A stretch of DNA of 45,358 bases from Candidatus Mediterraneibacter avicola (lineage in GTDB: Bacteria; Bacillota; Clostridia; Lachnospirales; Lachnospiraceae), in NCBI GenBank assembly GCA_019115385.1, contig DXDR01000003.1, positions 1-45,358 on the forward strand, written 5' to 3'. A program made the position numbers and the translations under genes. The notes beneath the pieces were generated by a model, which saw only the letters and a list, made by a program, of their open reading frames with translations, was not told the origin of the DNA and ran no database searches. This document shows positions 1 through 8,659 of this stretch, one piece after another (the first letter of the stretch is position 1; every line of letters begins with the position of its first letter).

Positions 1-684
1 CTCCGGGTCTTTCATCAGAGCAGACAGAAATTTGAACACGGCGACCTGGAGCTGAAAGAAGCGATCACAAATATTTCCCATGATCTCAGGACTCCTCTGA
101 CAGCGATCTACGGTTACCTGAGGCTTCTGAAGACGGAAGAGTGCCCGGAAACAAGACAGAGCTATCTCTCCGCCATCGAAGACCGGACAAAAGCGTTAAA
201 GCAGCTTACCGAAGAATTATTCCATTACACGATAGCAGCCGGCGATACGGAAGAGCTTCCGCTGGAAAAAGTCACGGTAAACGGTGTGCTGGAGAGCTGT
301 ATCCTGTCCTATTATGCAGTATTAAACCAGCATAATATCACGCCTCAGATCTCTGTTACGGACAAAAAAATAGAGCGCACATTAAATGAAAACGCTCTTT
401 CCCGTATCTTCGGAAATATTATAAACAATGCGGTAAAATACAGTGACGGCGACCTGTCCGTCTCCCTGTCCGAAGACGGGACCATCACATTTTCCAATCA
501 CGCGGCAGGACTGACCGAAGTCCAGGTAGGCAGGTTTTTCGACCGCTTTTATACTGTAAATACAGCCCGGAAGTCAACAGGGCTGGGCCTGTCCATAGCC
601 AAAACGCTTACAGAAAAAATGAACGGAACCATCAGCGCCGCTTATGAAAATTCCACAATTACAATCCAGATATCTTTTCCGTGA
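1..684 (+). CDS. Sensor histidine kinase, C-terminal part (5' end outside window)
   Basis: The reading frame is open from base 1, so the sensor and membrane part lies upstream of the window. The visible 227 residues hold the complete kinase core. The H-box is NISHDLRTPLTAI, with the phospho-acceptor His near visible residue 27. The N-box is around IINNAVKYSDG, and the G-box is GLGLSIAKTL. This is a HisKA plus HATPase_c arrangement, which autophosphorylates on His and passes phosphate to a partner response regulator. The partner is probably just upstream, outside the window. The signal it senses cannot be judged. The gene converges on the cobU end of the cobalamin cluster and shares a hairpin with it at 708-736. 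The family is clear; the function within it is unknown. Confidence 0.93.
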   Translation, partial: LRVFHQSRQKFEHGDLELKEAITNISHDLRTPLTAIYGYLRLLKTEECPETRQSYLSAIEDRTKALKQLTEELFHYTIAAGDTEELPLEKVTVNGVLESCILSYYAVLNQHNITPQISVTDKKIERTLNENALSRIFGNIINNAVKYSDGDLSVSLSEDGTITFSNHAAGLTEVQVGRFFDRFYTVNTARKSTGLGLSIAKTLTEKMNGTISAAYENSTITIQISFP

Positions 685-707
685 CATCCGACAGACAGGA
701 ACCGGCA

Positions 708-736
708 GCCGGCATGATTTCCACCATCATGCCGGC
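708..736. terminator. Hairpin between convergent kinase and cobU genes
   Basis: An 11-bp perfect stem (GCCGGCATGAT / ATCATGCCGGC) with a 7-nt loop lies 24 bases after the kinase stop and touches the cobU stop codon. Neither side has a strong T-run, so it would be a weak or bidirectional terminator or an RNA-stabilising hairpin. Confidence 0.55.
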
Positions 737-1683
737 TACTTTACTCTCCGGGCAATCCCGCAGACTACCCGGTCTACCCGGGCCGCCTCCGCCGCCAGCT
801 CTGTACAGATCCGTCCCGCAGCCTCTCTGTACTCCCGGTCAAAAGCGTCTATGGGAACCAGACCGCAGCCGATTTCATCCCCAACAAGGACAATGTCTCC
901 CTGCCGTTCCAGAATCAGATCCGTCAGTTCTTCTTTTTCCCGTCCCGCTTCCAGCCAGCGCCGGATAAACAGATGAAAACGGTTCATTCCCTGAAATGTA
1001 TGGATCTCATCCAGGGAACAGATCCCTCCGTCCGTCCAGGAGAGTCCGGGATACTCTGCCGACGCCCAGGCGTATTTCCCCTGAAATGCCCCGCCTGTTA
1101 CCAGCTTCAGTTCCCGGCCCCCTCTGACGCCGCAGGGAATGCCATAGACCACCTCCGTCACCTGGTCCGCTGTCTCTGCCAGAGTCCGGTTGATCTCTCC
1201 CAGGATCCTTTTATACTCTGTCATCTCGTCTGTTTCCCCTCCGCTCTCCGAAGGAACTTCCGAAAACACCTCATTGGTCACCACCACTACAGCGGCGCAG
1301 CTGTCCTTAAGCATCCGAACCCCCTCTGTCACCGCATCTGCCGCTCTCTTCCCGGCTCCTTCCGGCTCATAGATCTCATTGGCTGTCAGATTGGACAGAC
1401 ACTCCAGCAGAACGCAGGCGTTCTCGGGCAGAGATTTTTCCCGGATTTTTCCTGCAATATCCGTATACCATTCCAGCGTCTGAAATCCCCTTGTCTCCCT
1501 CATCTTCCTGTGACGTTCTATTTTTCTGAGCGTCTCTTCTCCCCGCGGGATCATGGCGGCAATATAGAAAAGAGGAAGCTTCCTGCCGGCTTTTCTGCTC
1601 AGTATCCGGTGGATCCGGCAGATATGTTCCTCCGCGTAAGCAGACTTTCCGCTGCCGCTTCCTCCTGTAACCAGTTCCAGCAT
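736..1683 (-). CDS. cobU: CobU: adenosylcobinamide kinase/guanylyltransferase, with a second CobU-like domain fused
   Basis: CobU phosphorylates adenosylcobinamide and transfers GMP to it, giving AdoCbi-GDP for CobS. Residues 1 to about 190 form a complete CobU domain: P-loop GGSGSGKS at the N-terminus, an IERHRKMR segment matching the guanylylated-His region, and a NEVF...NRTLAETADQV...GIP tail. Known CobU proteins are about 180 residues, but this one is 315. The extra C-terminal 125 residues restart with LVTGGAFQGK, a P-loop-like motif lacking the Ser/Thr after Lys. They end in GDEIGCGLVPIDAFDREYRE...CGI, which again resembles the CobU C-terminus. The protein thus looks like a tandem of a normal and a shortened CobU fold. 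The start is supported by GGAGG nine bases upstream. It is the last gene of the cluster, after the peptide-type transporter. Confidence 0.9.
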   Translation of the reverse strand: MLELVTGGSGSGKSAYAEEHICRIHRILSRKAGRKLPLFYIAAMIPRGEETLRKIERHRKMRETRGFQTLEWYTDIAGKIREKSLPENACVLLECLSNLTANEIYEPEGAGKRAADAVTEGVRMLKDSCAAVVVVTNEVFSEVPSESGGETDEMTEYKRILGEINRTLAETADQVTEVVYGIPCGVRGGRELKLVTGGAFQGKYAWASAEYPGLSWTDGGICSLDEIHTFQGMNRFHLFIRRWLEAGREKEELTDLILERQGDIVLVGDEIGCGLVPIDAFDREYREAAGRICTELAAEAARVDRVVCGIARRVK

Positions 1684-1716
1684 GTTTTTCTTCCTCCTTT
1701 GTCCTTATCCATTTGT

Positions 1717-3369
1717 TTATTTACTTACATCCGCATACCGGTATTCCAGACCTCCGGTGGCCGGATTCCGGGTAATACCGGTGATATCCGGGTTCACCAG
1801 ATTTACGCCCTTCATGGCATAAAGGGGAAGGATGTAAAACTGCTCTCCCACCGCAAGCTGTTCCGCCTGGTGCAGCAGCTCTGACCGCTTCACAGGATCC
1901 GCCTCAGAATCGGACTGTTCAACCAGACTGTCATACTCCGCATCCCGAATGCCGCTGCAGTTGTACGTGCTGTTTGACAGAAGCATGGACAGATAGGTAT
2001 AAGGATCGGCAAAGTCTGCCGTCCAGTTCATTCTGCACAGGTCAAAGTCTCCTGCATGGCGGCTGCTGTAGTTCATCTGCAGTTCCTGGGCCTCCAGTTC
2101 TATGTCGATATTCAAATTCTTTTTTAACTGTTCTTTCAGAACCTGGGCCGTATCCGAGTCCATTTCCAGAGAGGGATAGCGGTATGTCAGCACCGGAAAG
2201 CCCTCGCCGTCGGGATAGCCAGCCTGGGCCAGCAGCTCCTGCGCCCGGCTTACATTTTCCTCAAAAGGCTGCTCTGCGCCGTCTGTAAAATATTCCCCTG
2301 TGTTCTTATCTTTCATATATTTGGCCACCAGATTGTAAGTCGGTTCCGTGTCCTCTCCCACAATCCTGCAGAGTTCTTCCCGGTTTACCGCCAGATTGAT
2401 GGCCTCCCGCACCCGCACGTCGTCGAGGGGTTCTACATTCAGGTTGAAATAAATATACCGGGTAGCGATCTGTTCCGTCAGATAAAGATCCTCTTTTCCC
2501 TCATACAGTTCCATCACTGTGGAAGAAAGGGATGTGGCTACATCCACCTCCCCGGCTTCGTAGGCGCTGGCCATAGTCTGAGTATCGGCGTAAAACCGGA
2601 AGGTGATCCGGTCCAGATTTACCGCGTCGGCATTCCAGTAATTTTCATTTTTCTCCAGAACAAAATACTGATCCGGTACATACTCCTTCAGGAAAAACGG
2701 CCCGTTGGAAAGGCTGGTCTCAGGATTTTTGTCCCAGCCGCTGTCCGCGGAGTCCGCATATGTCCGGCAGGAAGGCATATACACGGGAAGCCGCAGCAGA
2801 TCCAGGAAATACACACAGGCCTCATCCAGACGGAAGATCAGCGTATCATCATCCGGCGTCTCCACGCCCAGACTGTCCATGTCCGCCTCTCCATTGTATA
2901 TCTCTTCCGCATTTTCAATGGGAAAAAGGTATACCGCGTATCCGCTGCCGGAAGCCGGGTCCAGAGCCCGTTCTATGGTATTTCGGAAATCCTCGGATGT
3001 GACCGGCGTACCGTCGGACCAGAGGGCGTCTTCCCGCAAGTGGAAGGTCCATACCCGGTTGTCCTCACTCACCTCATAGGACTTGGCAGCCCGGTACTCC
3101 ACCTCGCCGTTCTCATCAAAAGTGAGCAGCTCGTCCATTGCGGCCGGGGCATAGGAAAGCCAGCTCAGGGCAATGGAGCCTGCCGGGTCCAGGGTCCCCG
3201 TGTCGCTGCTGATGGCTATGGTAATTTCCTTGGCTTCGTCAGCGCTTTCGCCGCTGTCCTGTAAGCAGCCTGTAAGCAGCCCCGCCGTCAGCGCCACGGT
3301 CAGAAGAACCGCCCGCAGCCGGGGCAGGATCCTTTTTGTATTCTTCCGTGTTCTCCTTCTTGTACTCAT
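1717..3369 (-). CDS. Peptide-type ABC transporter substrate-binding lipoprotein (SBP_bac_5/OppA family)
   Basis: This is an extracytoplasmic solute-binding protein anchored by lipid at the outer face of the membrane. It has a basic N-terminus, a hydrophobic stretch and the lipobox LLTGC near residue 35. Family hallmarks follow: WTFHLREDALWSDGTPV, NGPFFLKEYVPDQY, ENYWNA, and AINLAVNREEL. The length (550 aa) is normal. I start it at 3369 (MSTRR) because AAAGGAG lies just upstream, rather than at 3396. It follows the fused ATPase gene by 33 bases and precedes cobU. The family usually binds oligopeptides, but some members bind nickel chelates or haem. The position among cobalamin genes suggests, without proving, a corrinoid- or metal-related ligand. 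Confidence 0.9.
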   Translation of the reverse strand: MSTRRRTRKNTKRILPRLRAVLLTVALTAGLLTGCLQDSGESADEAKEITIAISSDTGTLDPAGSIALSWLSYAPAAMDELLTFDENGEVEYRAAKSYEVSEDNRVWTFHLREDALWSDGTPVTSEDFRNTIERALDPASGSGYAVYLFPIENAEEIYNGEADMDSLGVETPDDDTLIFRLDEACVYFLDLLRLPVYMPSCRTYADSADSGWDKNPETSLSNGPFFLKEYVPDQYFVLEKNENYWNADAVNLDRITFRFYADTQTMASAYEAGEVDVATSLSSTVMELYEGKEDLYLTEQIATRYIYFNLNVEPLDDVRVREAINLAVNREELCRIVGEDTEPTYNLVAKYMKDKNTGEYFTDGAEQPFEENVSRAQELLAQAGYPDGEGFPVLTYRYPSLEMDSDTAQVLKEQLKKNLNIDIELEAQELQMNYSSRHAGDFDLCRMNWTADFADPYTYLSMLLSNSTYNCSGIRDAEYDSLVEQSDSEADPVKRSELLHQAEQLAVGEQFYILPLYAMKGVNLVNPDITGITRNPATGGLEYRYADVSK

Positions 3370-3402
3370 GTTGTTTCTCCTTTTTAAGACTCGCACATCC
3401 GT

Positions 3403-5136
3403 CTATATCTGAGATGTCATTTTATAGCCTTCTGCTCTTCTGCCACTGTGTTCTTCCGAGTAGAGGAAACATTTTACCGTCCGCTCTCCGAATACATAGC
3501 TGTCCGGTGTTTCCTCCCTGCAGCAGTCCATGGCGTAGGGGCAGTTTTCTGCAAAGGGGCATCCCCTGTGCGCGCCGCCTTCTCTGCCCGGCAGCTCCGT
3601 ACTTTTCTCCCGGAAAAGAATTCCTTTTTTCCGTCCCGCCCGCAGAGGATCCGGGGCCGGCATGGACAGGAGAAGCTGCTTCGTATAGGGATGCCAGGGA
3701 TCGGTGCAGACCGATCTGGTTCTTCCTGTCTCCACCAGCTCTCCCCGGAAGAGGACGCCCATTCTGCCGCTGATCCTGGCGACTGCTTTCATATCATGGG
3801 AGATAAACAGACAGGTCAGGGCCTGCTCTCTCTGCAGAGTTCCAAACAGTTCCAGCAGTCCGTCCCGGGTGGAGGCGTCCAGGGAGGAAAAAGCCTCGTC
3901 ACAGATCAGAAGCTCCGGATCACAGACCAGAGCCCGGGCAATGCCGGCCCTCTGCCGTTCCCCGCCGGATAGTTCCCGGGGATACCGGTTCCGGACCGTT
4001 TCCCTGAGACCGGAAAGGCGCAGGATATCCTCTGCTTTCTGTCTGCGCAGCCAGGGATCCGGCACGGTTTTCCGGATGGCTTCCTCCAGAGCCTGCCCCA
4101 CCGTCAGACAGGGGTTCAGAGCCCCGTAAGGATCCTGAAATACCATCTGCGCTCTGTTTTTGCTTCTGTCATCTATCATTCCGCTGTCGGATTTTAAAAT
4201 TCCGCTTAAGACGCGGGCAAGGGTGGTCTTTCCGCTGCCGCTCTCTCCCACCAGGGCAAATGTTTCGCCTTTGTACAGTTCAAAAGAAAGATCCCGGACG
4301 CCTTCTTTCGTATGATATTCTTTCGTCAGGTGCTCCGTCCGGAGCAGGATTTCCTTCTTTACCTTTTCTTTCTCTGTCCGGAAATGCATTTTCCCGGCGT
4401 TTTTGATCAGCTGTTTTGTATATTCCTGCTCCGGGGAGTAGAAAATCTCCTCCGCCGTGCCGGACTCCACAACCTGTCCTTTCTCCATCACATATACGCG
4501 GCTGCACAAAGAGGCGATCACCCCCAGATCATGGCTGACCAGAAGAAGCGCTGTCTTCGTCTCCCGGACCACTTTCCGCAGCAGCCCCAGGATCTGCGCC
4601 TGCACTGCCCCGTCCAGGGCGGTGGTGGGCTCATCTGCGACGATCAGCCGCGGATCACAGGCAAGGGCTATGGCGATCACCACTCTCTGCCGCATGCCGC
4701 CGGACAATTCAAAAGGATACTGCTTCATCCGAAGCGCCGGATTGCGGATTCCCACCAGATCCAGAAGTTCCAGAGCCCTTTTGTCTGCCTCTTTTCTGGT
4801 GCATTTCCTCCGGTTTTTCACTGTCTCGGCGATCTGTTTCCCGATCTTCACAGAAGGATTGAGACAGTTCTGGGAATCCTGAAAAATCATGGCAATATTG
4901 TGCCCCGGAACGGGGATCTCCCCGTCCAGGGACAGATTTTCATATTCCACTTCCGCATTTTCTGCGGAAATCCCCATAATCGCCCGCACTGCCGTACTTT
5001 TCCCGCAGCCGGACCGGCCCACCAGCCCGGTGATCTTCCCCTCTTCTATCGAAAGAGAAAGAGCGCTGACAGCGTCGAAATTTCCTTTTTCCGTATGATA
5101 TTGTACGTTCAGATTCTGTACATCCAGCACTTTCAT
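3403..5136 (-). CDS. Fused double ATP-binding subunit of a peptide/nickel-type ABC transporter (DppD-DppF-like)
   Basis: Two complete nucleotide-binding domains lie in one 577-residue chain. The first has Walker A GRSGCGKST (about residue 38), signature LSGGMRQR and a VADEPTTALD Walker B. The second, from about residue 270, has GESGSGKTT, LSGGERQR and ICDEAFSSLD. A C-terminal region with Cys residues (HRGCPFAENCPYAMDCC) matches the oligopeptide/dipeptide-transporter C-terminal extension. In most systems these are two proteins (DppD and DppF); here they are fused. In the second Walker B the usual DEPTS/A is DEAFSS, a variation in the D-loop neighbourhood. The start overlaps the permease stop by 4 bases (ATGA), so the genes are translationally coupled. 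Confidence 0.92.
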   Translation of the reverse strand: MKVLDVQNLNVQYHTEKGNFDAVSALSLSIEEGKITGLVGRSGCGKSTAVRAIMGISAENAEVEYENLSLDGEIPVPGHNIAMIFQDSQNCLNPSVKIGKQIAETVKNRRKCTRKEADKRALELLDLVGIRNPALRMKQYPFELSGGMRQRVVIAIALACDPRLIVADEPTTALDGAVQAQILGLLRKVVRETKTALLLVSHDLGVIASLCSRVYVMEKGQVVESGTAEEIFYSPEQEYTKQLIKNAGKMHFRTEKEKVKKEILLRTEHLTKEYHTKEGVRDLSFELYKGETFALVGESGSGKTTLARVLSGILKSDSGMIDDRSKNRAQMVFQDPYGALNPCLTVGQALEEAIRKTVPDPWLRRQKAEDILRLSGLRETVRNRYPRELSGGERQRAGIARALVCDPELLICDEAFSSLDASTRDGLLELFGTLQREQALTCLFISHDMKAVARISGRMGVLFRGELVETGRTRSVCTDPWHPYTKQLLLSMPAPDPLRAGRKKGILFREKSTELPGREGGAHRGCPFAENCPYAMDCCREETPDSYVFGERTVKCFLYSEEHSGRRAEGYKMTSQI

Positions 5137-6134
5137 TTGCTTTCTCTTCCTTCCGTCATCATCCCGGCAGGCCGGCTTTTATCAGCAATAATATTATCCC
5201 AATGGTACAGCGTCCGGTTTCCCCCTGCGTTCCCGGTCTGGTCTTCCAGCACAGATCCGACCGCATTCAGACACAGAAGCATGACACAGAGTACCACAAG
5301 GGGACAGGCCATCTGCCAGGGATAGAGCGCCATCTGGCTTCTGGCCTCCTGGATAATGGTTCCCAGACTGGCCGCCGGGGCCGCGATCCCCACTCCCAGA
5401 AAACTCAGAAAAGACTCTGTAAAAATAGCCTGAGGGATAAGGAAAATCAGATTGACCAGAATGGGGCCTGCCGCATTGGGCAGCAGATGGCGGAACAGAA
5501 TACGCATGGAAGACAGGCCTTCCATTTTCGCCGCACAGGCAAAATCCGTCTCCTTCAGACGCAGGATCTCCCCCCGCACGATCCTCGACATATCGACCCA
5601 GCCTGCCACACACAGTCCCAGGATAATACTTCCCGGACCCGAGCCTGCAGCCAGCATGATCAGGATTACATAGATCATGGACGGTATGGAAGAGATCACA
5701 TCTCCGATCCGCATCAGCACCATATCCGCTGCTCCTCCCAGCCATCCTGAAAACGCCCCCGCAAAAATTCCCAGTATTCCGTTGATCAGCGCGCTGGATA
5801 TGCCCACAAGCAGACTGATTCCCGCGCCGTACCACACCCGGGCAAAGAGATCCCGCCCGAACCGGTCCGTCCCGAACCAGTGGGTCAGGGAAAAGGCCTG
5901 ATTCCGGATGTCCCCGTTCTGTTCCGAATAGGAAAAGGGCCAGAAAAGAGGCACCAGCACTGCCAGCAGCACCCATATGCCCAGAACGATCCCGTACACA
6001 AGGAGTTTTCTCCGGGCTTTCCGGGAGAGGCGGGAACCGCCGCATGCTCCGGCTTTTCTATGTTCTCTTCTTTCCTGATTCTGTGAGGCTGTTTCTGCTC
6101 TTCTGCCTCTGAAATGAAAAATGAAGTTTCCCAA
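5133..6134 (-). CDS. ABC transporter permease, DppC/OppC type
   Basis: This is the inner-membrane permease of the peptide-type transporter. A short basic N-terminal tail is followed by a first membrane segment (residues about 45-65) and the family motif FGTDRFGRDLFARV. More membrane helices follow. The EAA loop, around EILRLKETDFACAAKMEG, contacts the ATPase. A C-terminal tail of about 35 polar residues runs past the last helix. I prefer a TTG start at 6134, with AAAGGAGG seven bases upstream and placed after the stop of the preceding permease. An in-frame GTG at 6161 would add 9 residues and overlap that gene. It is coupled to the fused ATPase by an ATGA overlap. Confidence 0.88.
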   Translation of the reverse strand: MGNFIFHFRGRRAETASQNQERREHRKAGACGGSRLSRKARRKLLVYGIVLGIWVLLAVLVPLFWPFSYSEQNGDIRNQAFSLTHWFGTDRFGRDLFARVWYGAGISLLVGISSALINGILGIFAGAFSGWLGGAADMVLMRIGDVISSIPSMIYVILIMLAAGSGPGSIILGLCVAGWVDMSRIVRGEILRLKETDFACAAKMEGLSSMRILFRHLLPNAAGPILVNLIFLIPQAIFTESFLSFLGVGIAAPAASLGTIIQEARSQMALYPWQMACPLVVLCVMLLCLNAVGSVLEDQTGNAGGNRTLYHWDNIIADKSRPAGMMTEGRESK

Positions 6135-6150
6135 ACTGCCGCCTCCTTTG

Positions 6151-7080
6151 TCAGATATCACCGGAAATGGATCTCCGCGTCCGGGGATCCAGCCACGCGC
6201 ACAGGAGATCCGTCAGCAGATTTGCCAGGATCACCACGGTTCCCATAAACACGGTCAGTCCCAGGATCAGGGTGTAGTCCCTGTTTGTGATGGAGTTTAC
6301 AAATTCCCGTCCCAACCCCGGAATATTAAAGATACTCTCCACCGCAAAGCTCCCGGTAAGCAGATATGCCATAGCCGGTCCCAGATAACGCAGAACCGGA
6401 AGATACGCATTTTTCAAAGCGTGGGTAAGCACGGTACGGCTCCGGCTCAGCCCCTTCATCCGGGCAAAGACCACATATTCTTTCCGGAGTTCCGTCTCCA
6501 GGGAATTTCCGGTCAGCCGGCAGATCACTGCTGTCGGATACAGGGCCAGCGCCACAGTAGGGAGAACATAGTGGGCCGGCGTCAGCAGACCGGATACCGG
6601 AAGCAGCTTCAGTTTCATGCTGAACACATACAGGAGAAGAAAGGCAGCCGCGAATCCGGGAATGCCTGCAGCCAGCATTTCTCCTGCGGAAATCACGCTT
6701 TTCACCGCTCTGTGCTTTGTAACCGCCCGGAGGATTCCCAGCCCGGTTCCCGTGATTACCGCCGTCAGAAGCGCCGCGATTCCCACCGACGCGGTCAGCG
6801 GCCAGGTCCGCCCGATAATTTCCGTCACGCCGGTCCCCGGCTCTGTGTAAGAAATGCCCAGATCGCCCTGCAGCAGATTGCCCATGTAGGAGAAATACTG
6901 GGAAATCAGCGGTTCACTCAGCCCGTACTCCTTCTCAAGGGCGTCTACCACCTGCTGGGAAACCGCTCCGCTCTGGAACGGACTGCCCGGCATAAAATGA
7001 ATGAGAAAGAAGGTCGCTGTAGCCAGTACAAAAAGGGAGAGAATCCCTGTCACGATCCGTTTTCCTGTATAGCGGAGCAT
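6151..7080 (-). CDS. ABC transporter permease, DppB/OppB type
   Basis: This 309-aa permease is first in the transporter block. An N-terminal helix is followed by FFLIHFMPGSPF, the typical start of DppB-family proteins. The central part carries several helices and the EAA loop ELRKEYVVFARMKGLSRSR. The C-terminal helices contain SIFNIPGLGREFVNSITNRDY, another family hallmark. It pairs with the next permease to form the channel. The start has GAGGAG directly upstream. A hairpin at 7121-7155 separates it from ybaK, so this block could be partly independent of the upstream cobalamin genes. Confidence 0.9.
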   Translation of the reverse strand: MLRYTGKRIVTGILSLFVLATATFFLIHFMPGSPFQSGAVSQQVVDALEKEYGLSEPLISQYFSYMGNLLQGDLGISYTEPGTGVTEIIGRTWPLTASVGIAALLTAVITGTGLGILRAVTKHRAVKSVISAGEMLAAGIPGFAAAFLLLYVFSMKLKLLPVSGLLTPAHYVLPTVALALYPTAVICRLTGNSLETELRKEYVVFARMKGLSRSRTVLTHALKNAYLPVLRYLGPAMAYLLTGSFAVESIFNIPGLGREFVNSITNRDYTLILGLTVFMGTVVILANLLTDLLCAWLDPRTRRSISGDI

Positions 7081-7120
7081 TTCTCCTCACCTGCCTTTCT
7101 CATTCGAATATGGATATAAA

Positions 7121-7155
7121 CCGGCGCTGTCTCATACAGAAAATCAGACAGCCGG
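7121..7155 (-). terminator. Possible terminator after ybaK
   Basis: On the minus strand an imperfect stem (CCGGCTGTCT with AGACAGCGCCGG) closes a 13-nt loop and is followed by TTTATAT. It sits between ybaK and the permease gene. The U-run is short, so partial read-through into the transporter genes is likely. Confidence 0.45.
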
Positions 7156-7176
7156 AAGCCGCTTCTTTATTCTTTG

Positions 7177-7656
7177 CTATTCTGCAATATCCGCCAGCTC
7201 AAAAGGAATCACTTTTTCCAGATCAAACAGACTCATCTCCACCTGGTATCCGATTTTTCCTCCGCTGAATATGATCCGCTCACAGTCTGCGGCGGACTGG
7301 TCTATGGTTGTCACAAACTGCTTTTTCATGCCGATGGGGGAACATCCTCCGTGAATATACCCGGTCAGCGGGAGCAGTTCTTTGGACTTGATCATCTCAA
7401 TACTCTTCTCTCCTACAGCGCGGGCCGCTTTTTTCAGATCCAGCTCTTTTTTCACCGGAACGACAAATACATAGTTTGCTTTTGATTTTCCCACGGTAAC
7501 CAGCGTCTTAAACACCATGTCCGGGTCCTGATCCAGCGCCTGCGCCACCTCCACACCGCTGATGGCCCCGGTGCTCTCATAATTGTGGCTGATATAGGTG
7601 ATCTTCTTCTGATCCAGTATACGCATTACATTGGTTTTATCCTTGTTTTTACTCAT
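7177..7656 (-). CDS. ybaK: YbaK/EbsC family Cys-tRNA(Pro)/Cys-tRNA(Cys) deacylase
   Basis: YbaK proteins hydrolyse cysteine wrongly attached to tRNA-Pro. The 159-residue protein has the family pattern: a lid with GAISGVEVAQALDQDPDMVFKTLV, the strand NYVFVVPVKKELDLKKAARAVG, the conserved Lys in EKSIEMIKS, and the glycine loop TGYIHGGCSPIGMKK. It overlaps the end of the ketopantoate-reductase-like gene by 8 bases, so it is co-transcribed. No functional link to cobalamin is known to me; it may simply have been inserted into the operon. Confidence 0.92.
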   Translation of the reverse strand: MSKNKDKTNVMRILDQKKITYISHNYESTGAISGVEVAQALDQDPDMVFKTLVTVGKSKANYVFVVPVKKELDLKKAARAVGEKSIEMIKSKELLPLTGYIHGGCSPIGMKKQFVTTIDQSAADCERIIFSGGKIGYQVEMSLFDLEKVIPFELADIAE

Positions 7657-8632
7657 TCTCCGTCCTGTCCTTTCCTGCTTTTTTCAGGCCCTCATACATT
7701 TTGGAGGAAACCGGAAGATCCACCCCCAGTTTCTTTCCTTCGTGAACAATATATCCGCTGAACGTCTCTGTCTCCGCCGTCCTGCCCGCCCGGATATCCC
7801 TCTGCAGGGAACTGGTGGCATTTTCGGCCAGTTCCTTATAAAACCTGCGGATAATGGCGTCCACGTGTTCCTGCGTCACCGCCACGCCTTTTGCAAGCGC
7901 CACCTTCCAGGCTTCCTTTACAAGGGCCTCATATTCCGCTGCCTTCCGGGGATCCCTTCTCAGTTCTCCGATGGTATTATCATAGTAGGCGGTCGCTACA
8001 TTGTAGGCACAGTTCAGAATATACTTGCGCCAGATTTCCACTTCAATCTCGTCCGACACCTGATGGTCAATATCCGCCGCTCTCAGAATCTCCGAGACTT
8101 CCCCGATCTTCGCCTTTTCTGATGCGTCTGCGTCCGTAATCCCGATCCGCAGATCCGCGAAATCTCCCTGCTGGGTGACGGAATAGTCCTCATTCGCGAA
8201 AGAGACAATATAGATCAGAGAGTCCACCACTGTGCCTCTGCTGATCAGAGAACGGATTCTGTCACCGGGATCCACTCCGTTCATTACAGGAATAATCACC
8301 GTATCCTCTGTCACTGCATGTTCCATCTCCCGGCACACGTTCTCCAGGGAATAATTTTTTACACAGACAAAAATGTAATCCTGCTCTGCCATGCCGGAAA
8401 TCTCTGCCACTGTCTCCGGATGAACCGTGATTTCCCCTTTGTATTCGCTGTGTAGCACCAGGCCGTTCTCAAGAATCGCCTCTTTTCTGGCGCCTCTTGC
8501 CGCAAGAGTGAGATGGGGACACACCCGGCCCAGCATTCCGGCCAGAAAACCGCCTACGCCACCGGCGCCCACAACAGCGATCTTCTTCCCGGTCAGATCT
8601 GTTTTATATGCATGATTTTCTCTCTTTTCCAA
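7649..8632 (-). CDS. Ketopantoate reductase (ApbA/PanE) family oxidoreductase
   Basis: An N-terminal Rossmann domain with KKIAVVGAGGVGGFLAGML binds NADP. The central NYSLENV...VIPVMNGVD region and the C-terminal helical domain (residues about 185-320) match the 2-dehydropantoate 2-reductase family, which reduces ketopantoate to pantoate for CoA synthesis. Paralogues of unknown substrate are common, so I leave the symbol empty. The first codon is TTG at 8632, with GGAAGG nine bases upstream; no in-frame ATG precedes the Rossmann motif. It lies 27 bases after cobC and overlaps ybaK, within the cobalamin run. Confidence 0.85.
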   Translation of the reverse strand: MEKRENHAYKTDLTGKKIAVVGAGGVGGFLAGMLGRVCPHLTLAARGARKEAILENGLVLHSEYKGEITVHPETVAEISGMAEQDYIFVCVKNYSLENVCREMEHAVTEDTVIIPVMNGVDPGDRIRSLISRGTVVDSLIYIVSFANEDYSVTQQGDFADLRIGITDADASEKAKIGEVSEILRAADIDHQVSDEIEVEIWRKYILNCAYNVATAYYDNTIGELRRDPRKAAEYEALVKEAWKVALAKGVAVTQEHVDAIIRRFYKELAENATSSLQRDIRAGRTAETETFSGYIVHEGKKLGVDLPVSSKMYEGLKKAGKDRTENE

Positions 8633-8659
8633 CTGTTGTCACCTTCCTTTTCCCTGTGT

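Noticed and set aside
973-1884. Long plus-strand frame opposite cobU and the lipoprotein gene
   Set aside because: It runs antisense to two recognised genes, has no domain I recognise and no ribosome site; many similar antisense frames in this GC-balanced window are shadows.
7081-7176. Second cobalamin or metal riboswitch before the peptide-type transporter
   Set aside because: Only 96 bases with a simple terminator-like hairpin; no B12-box or other conserved aptamer segment.
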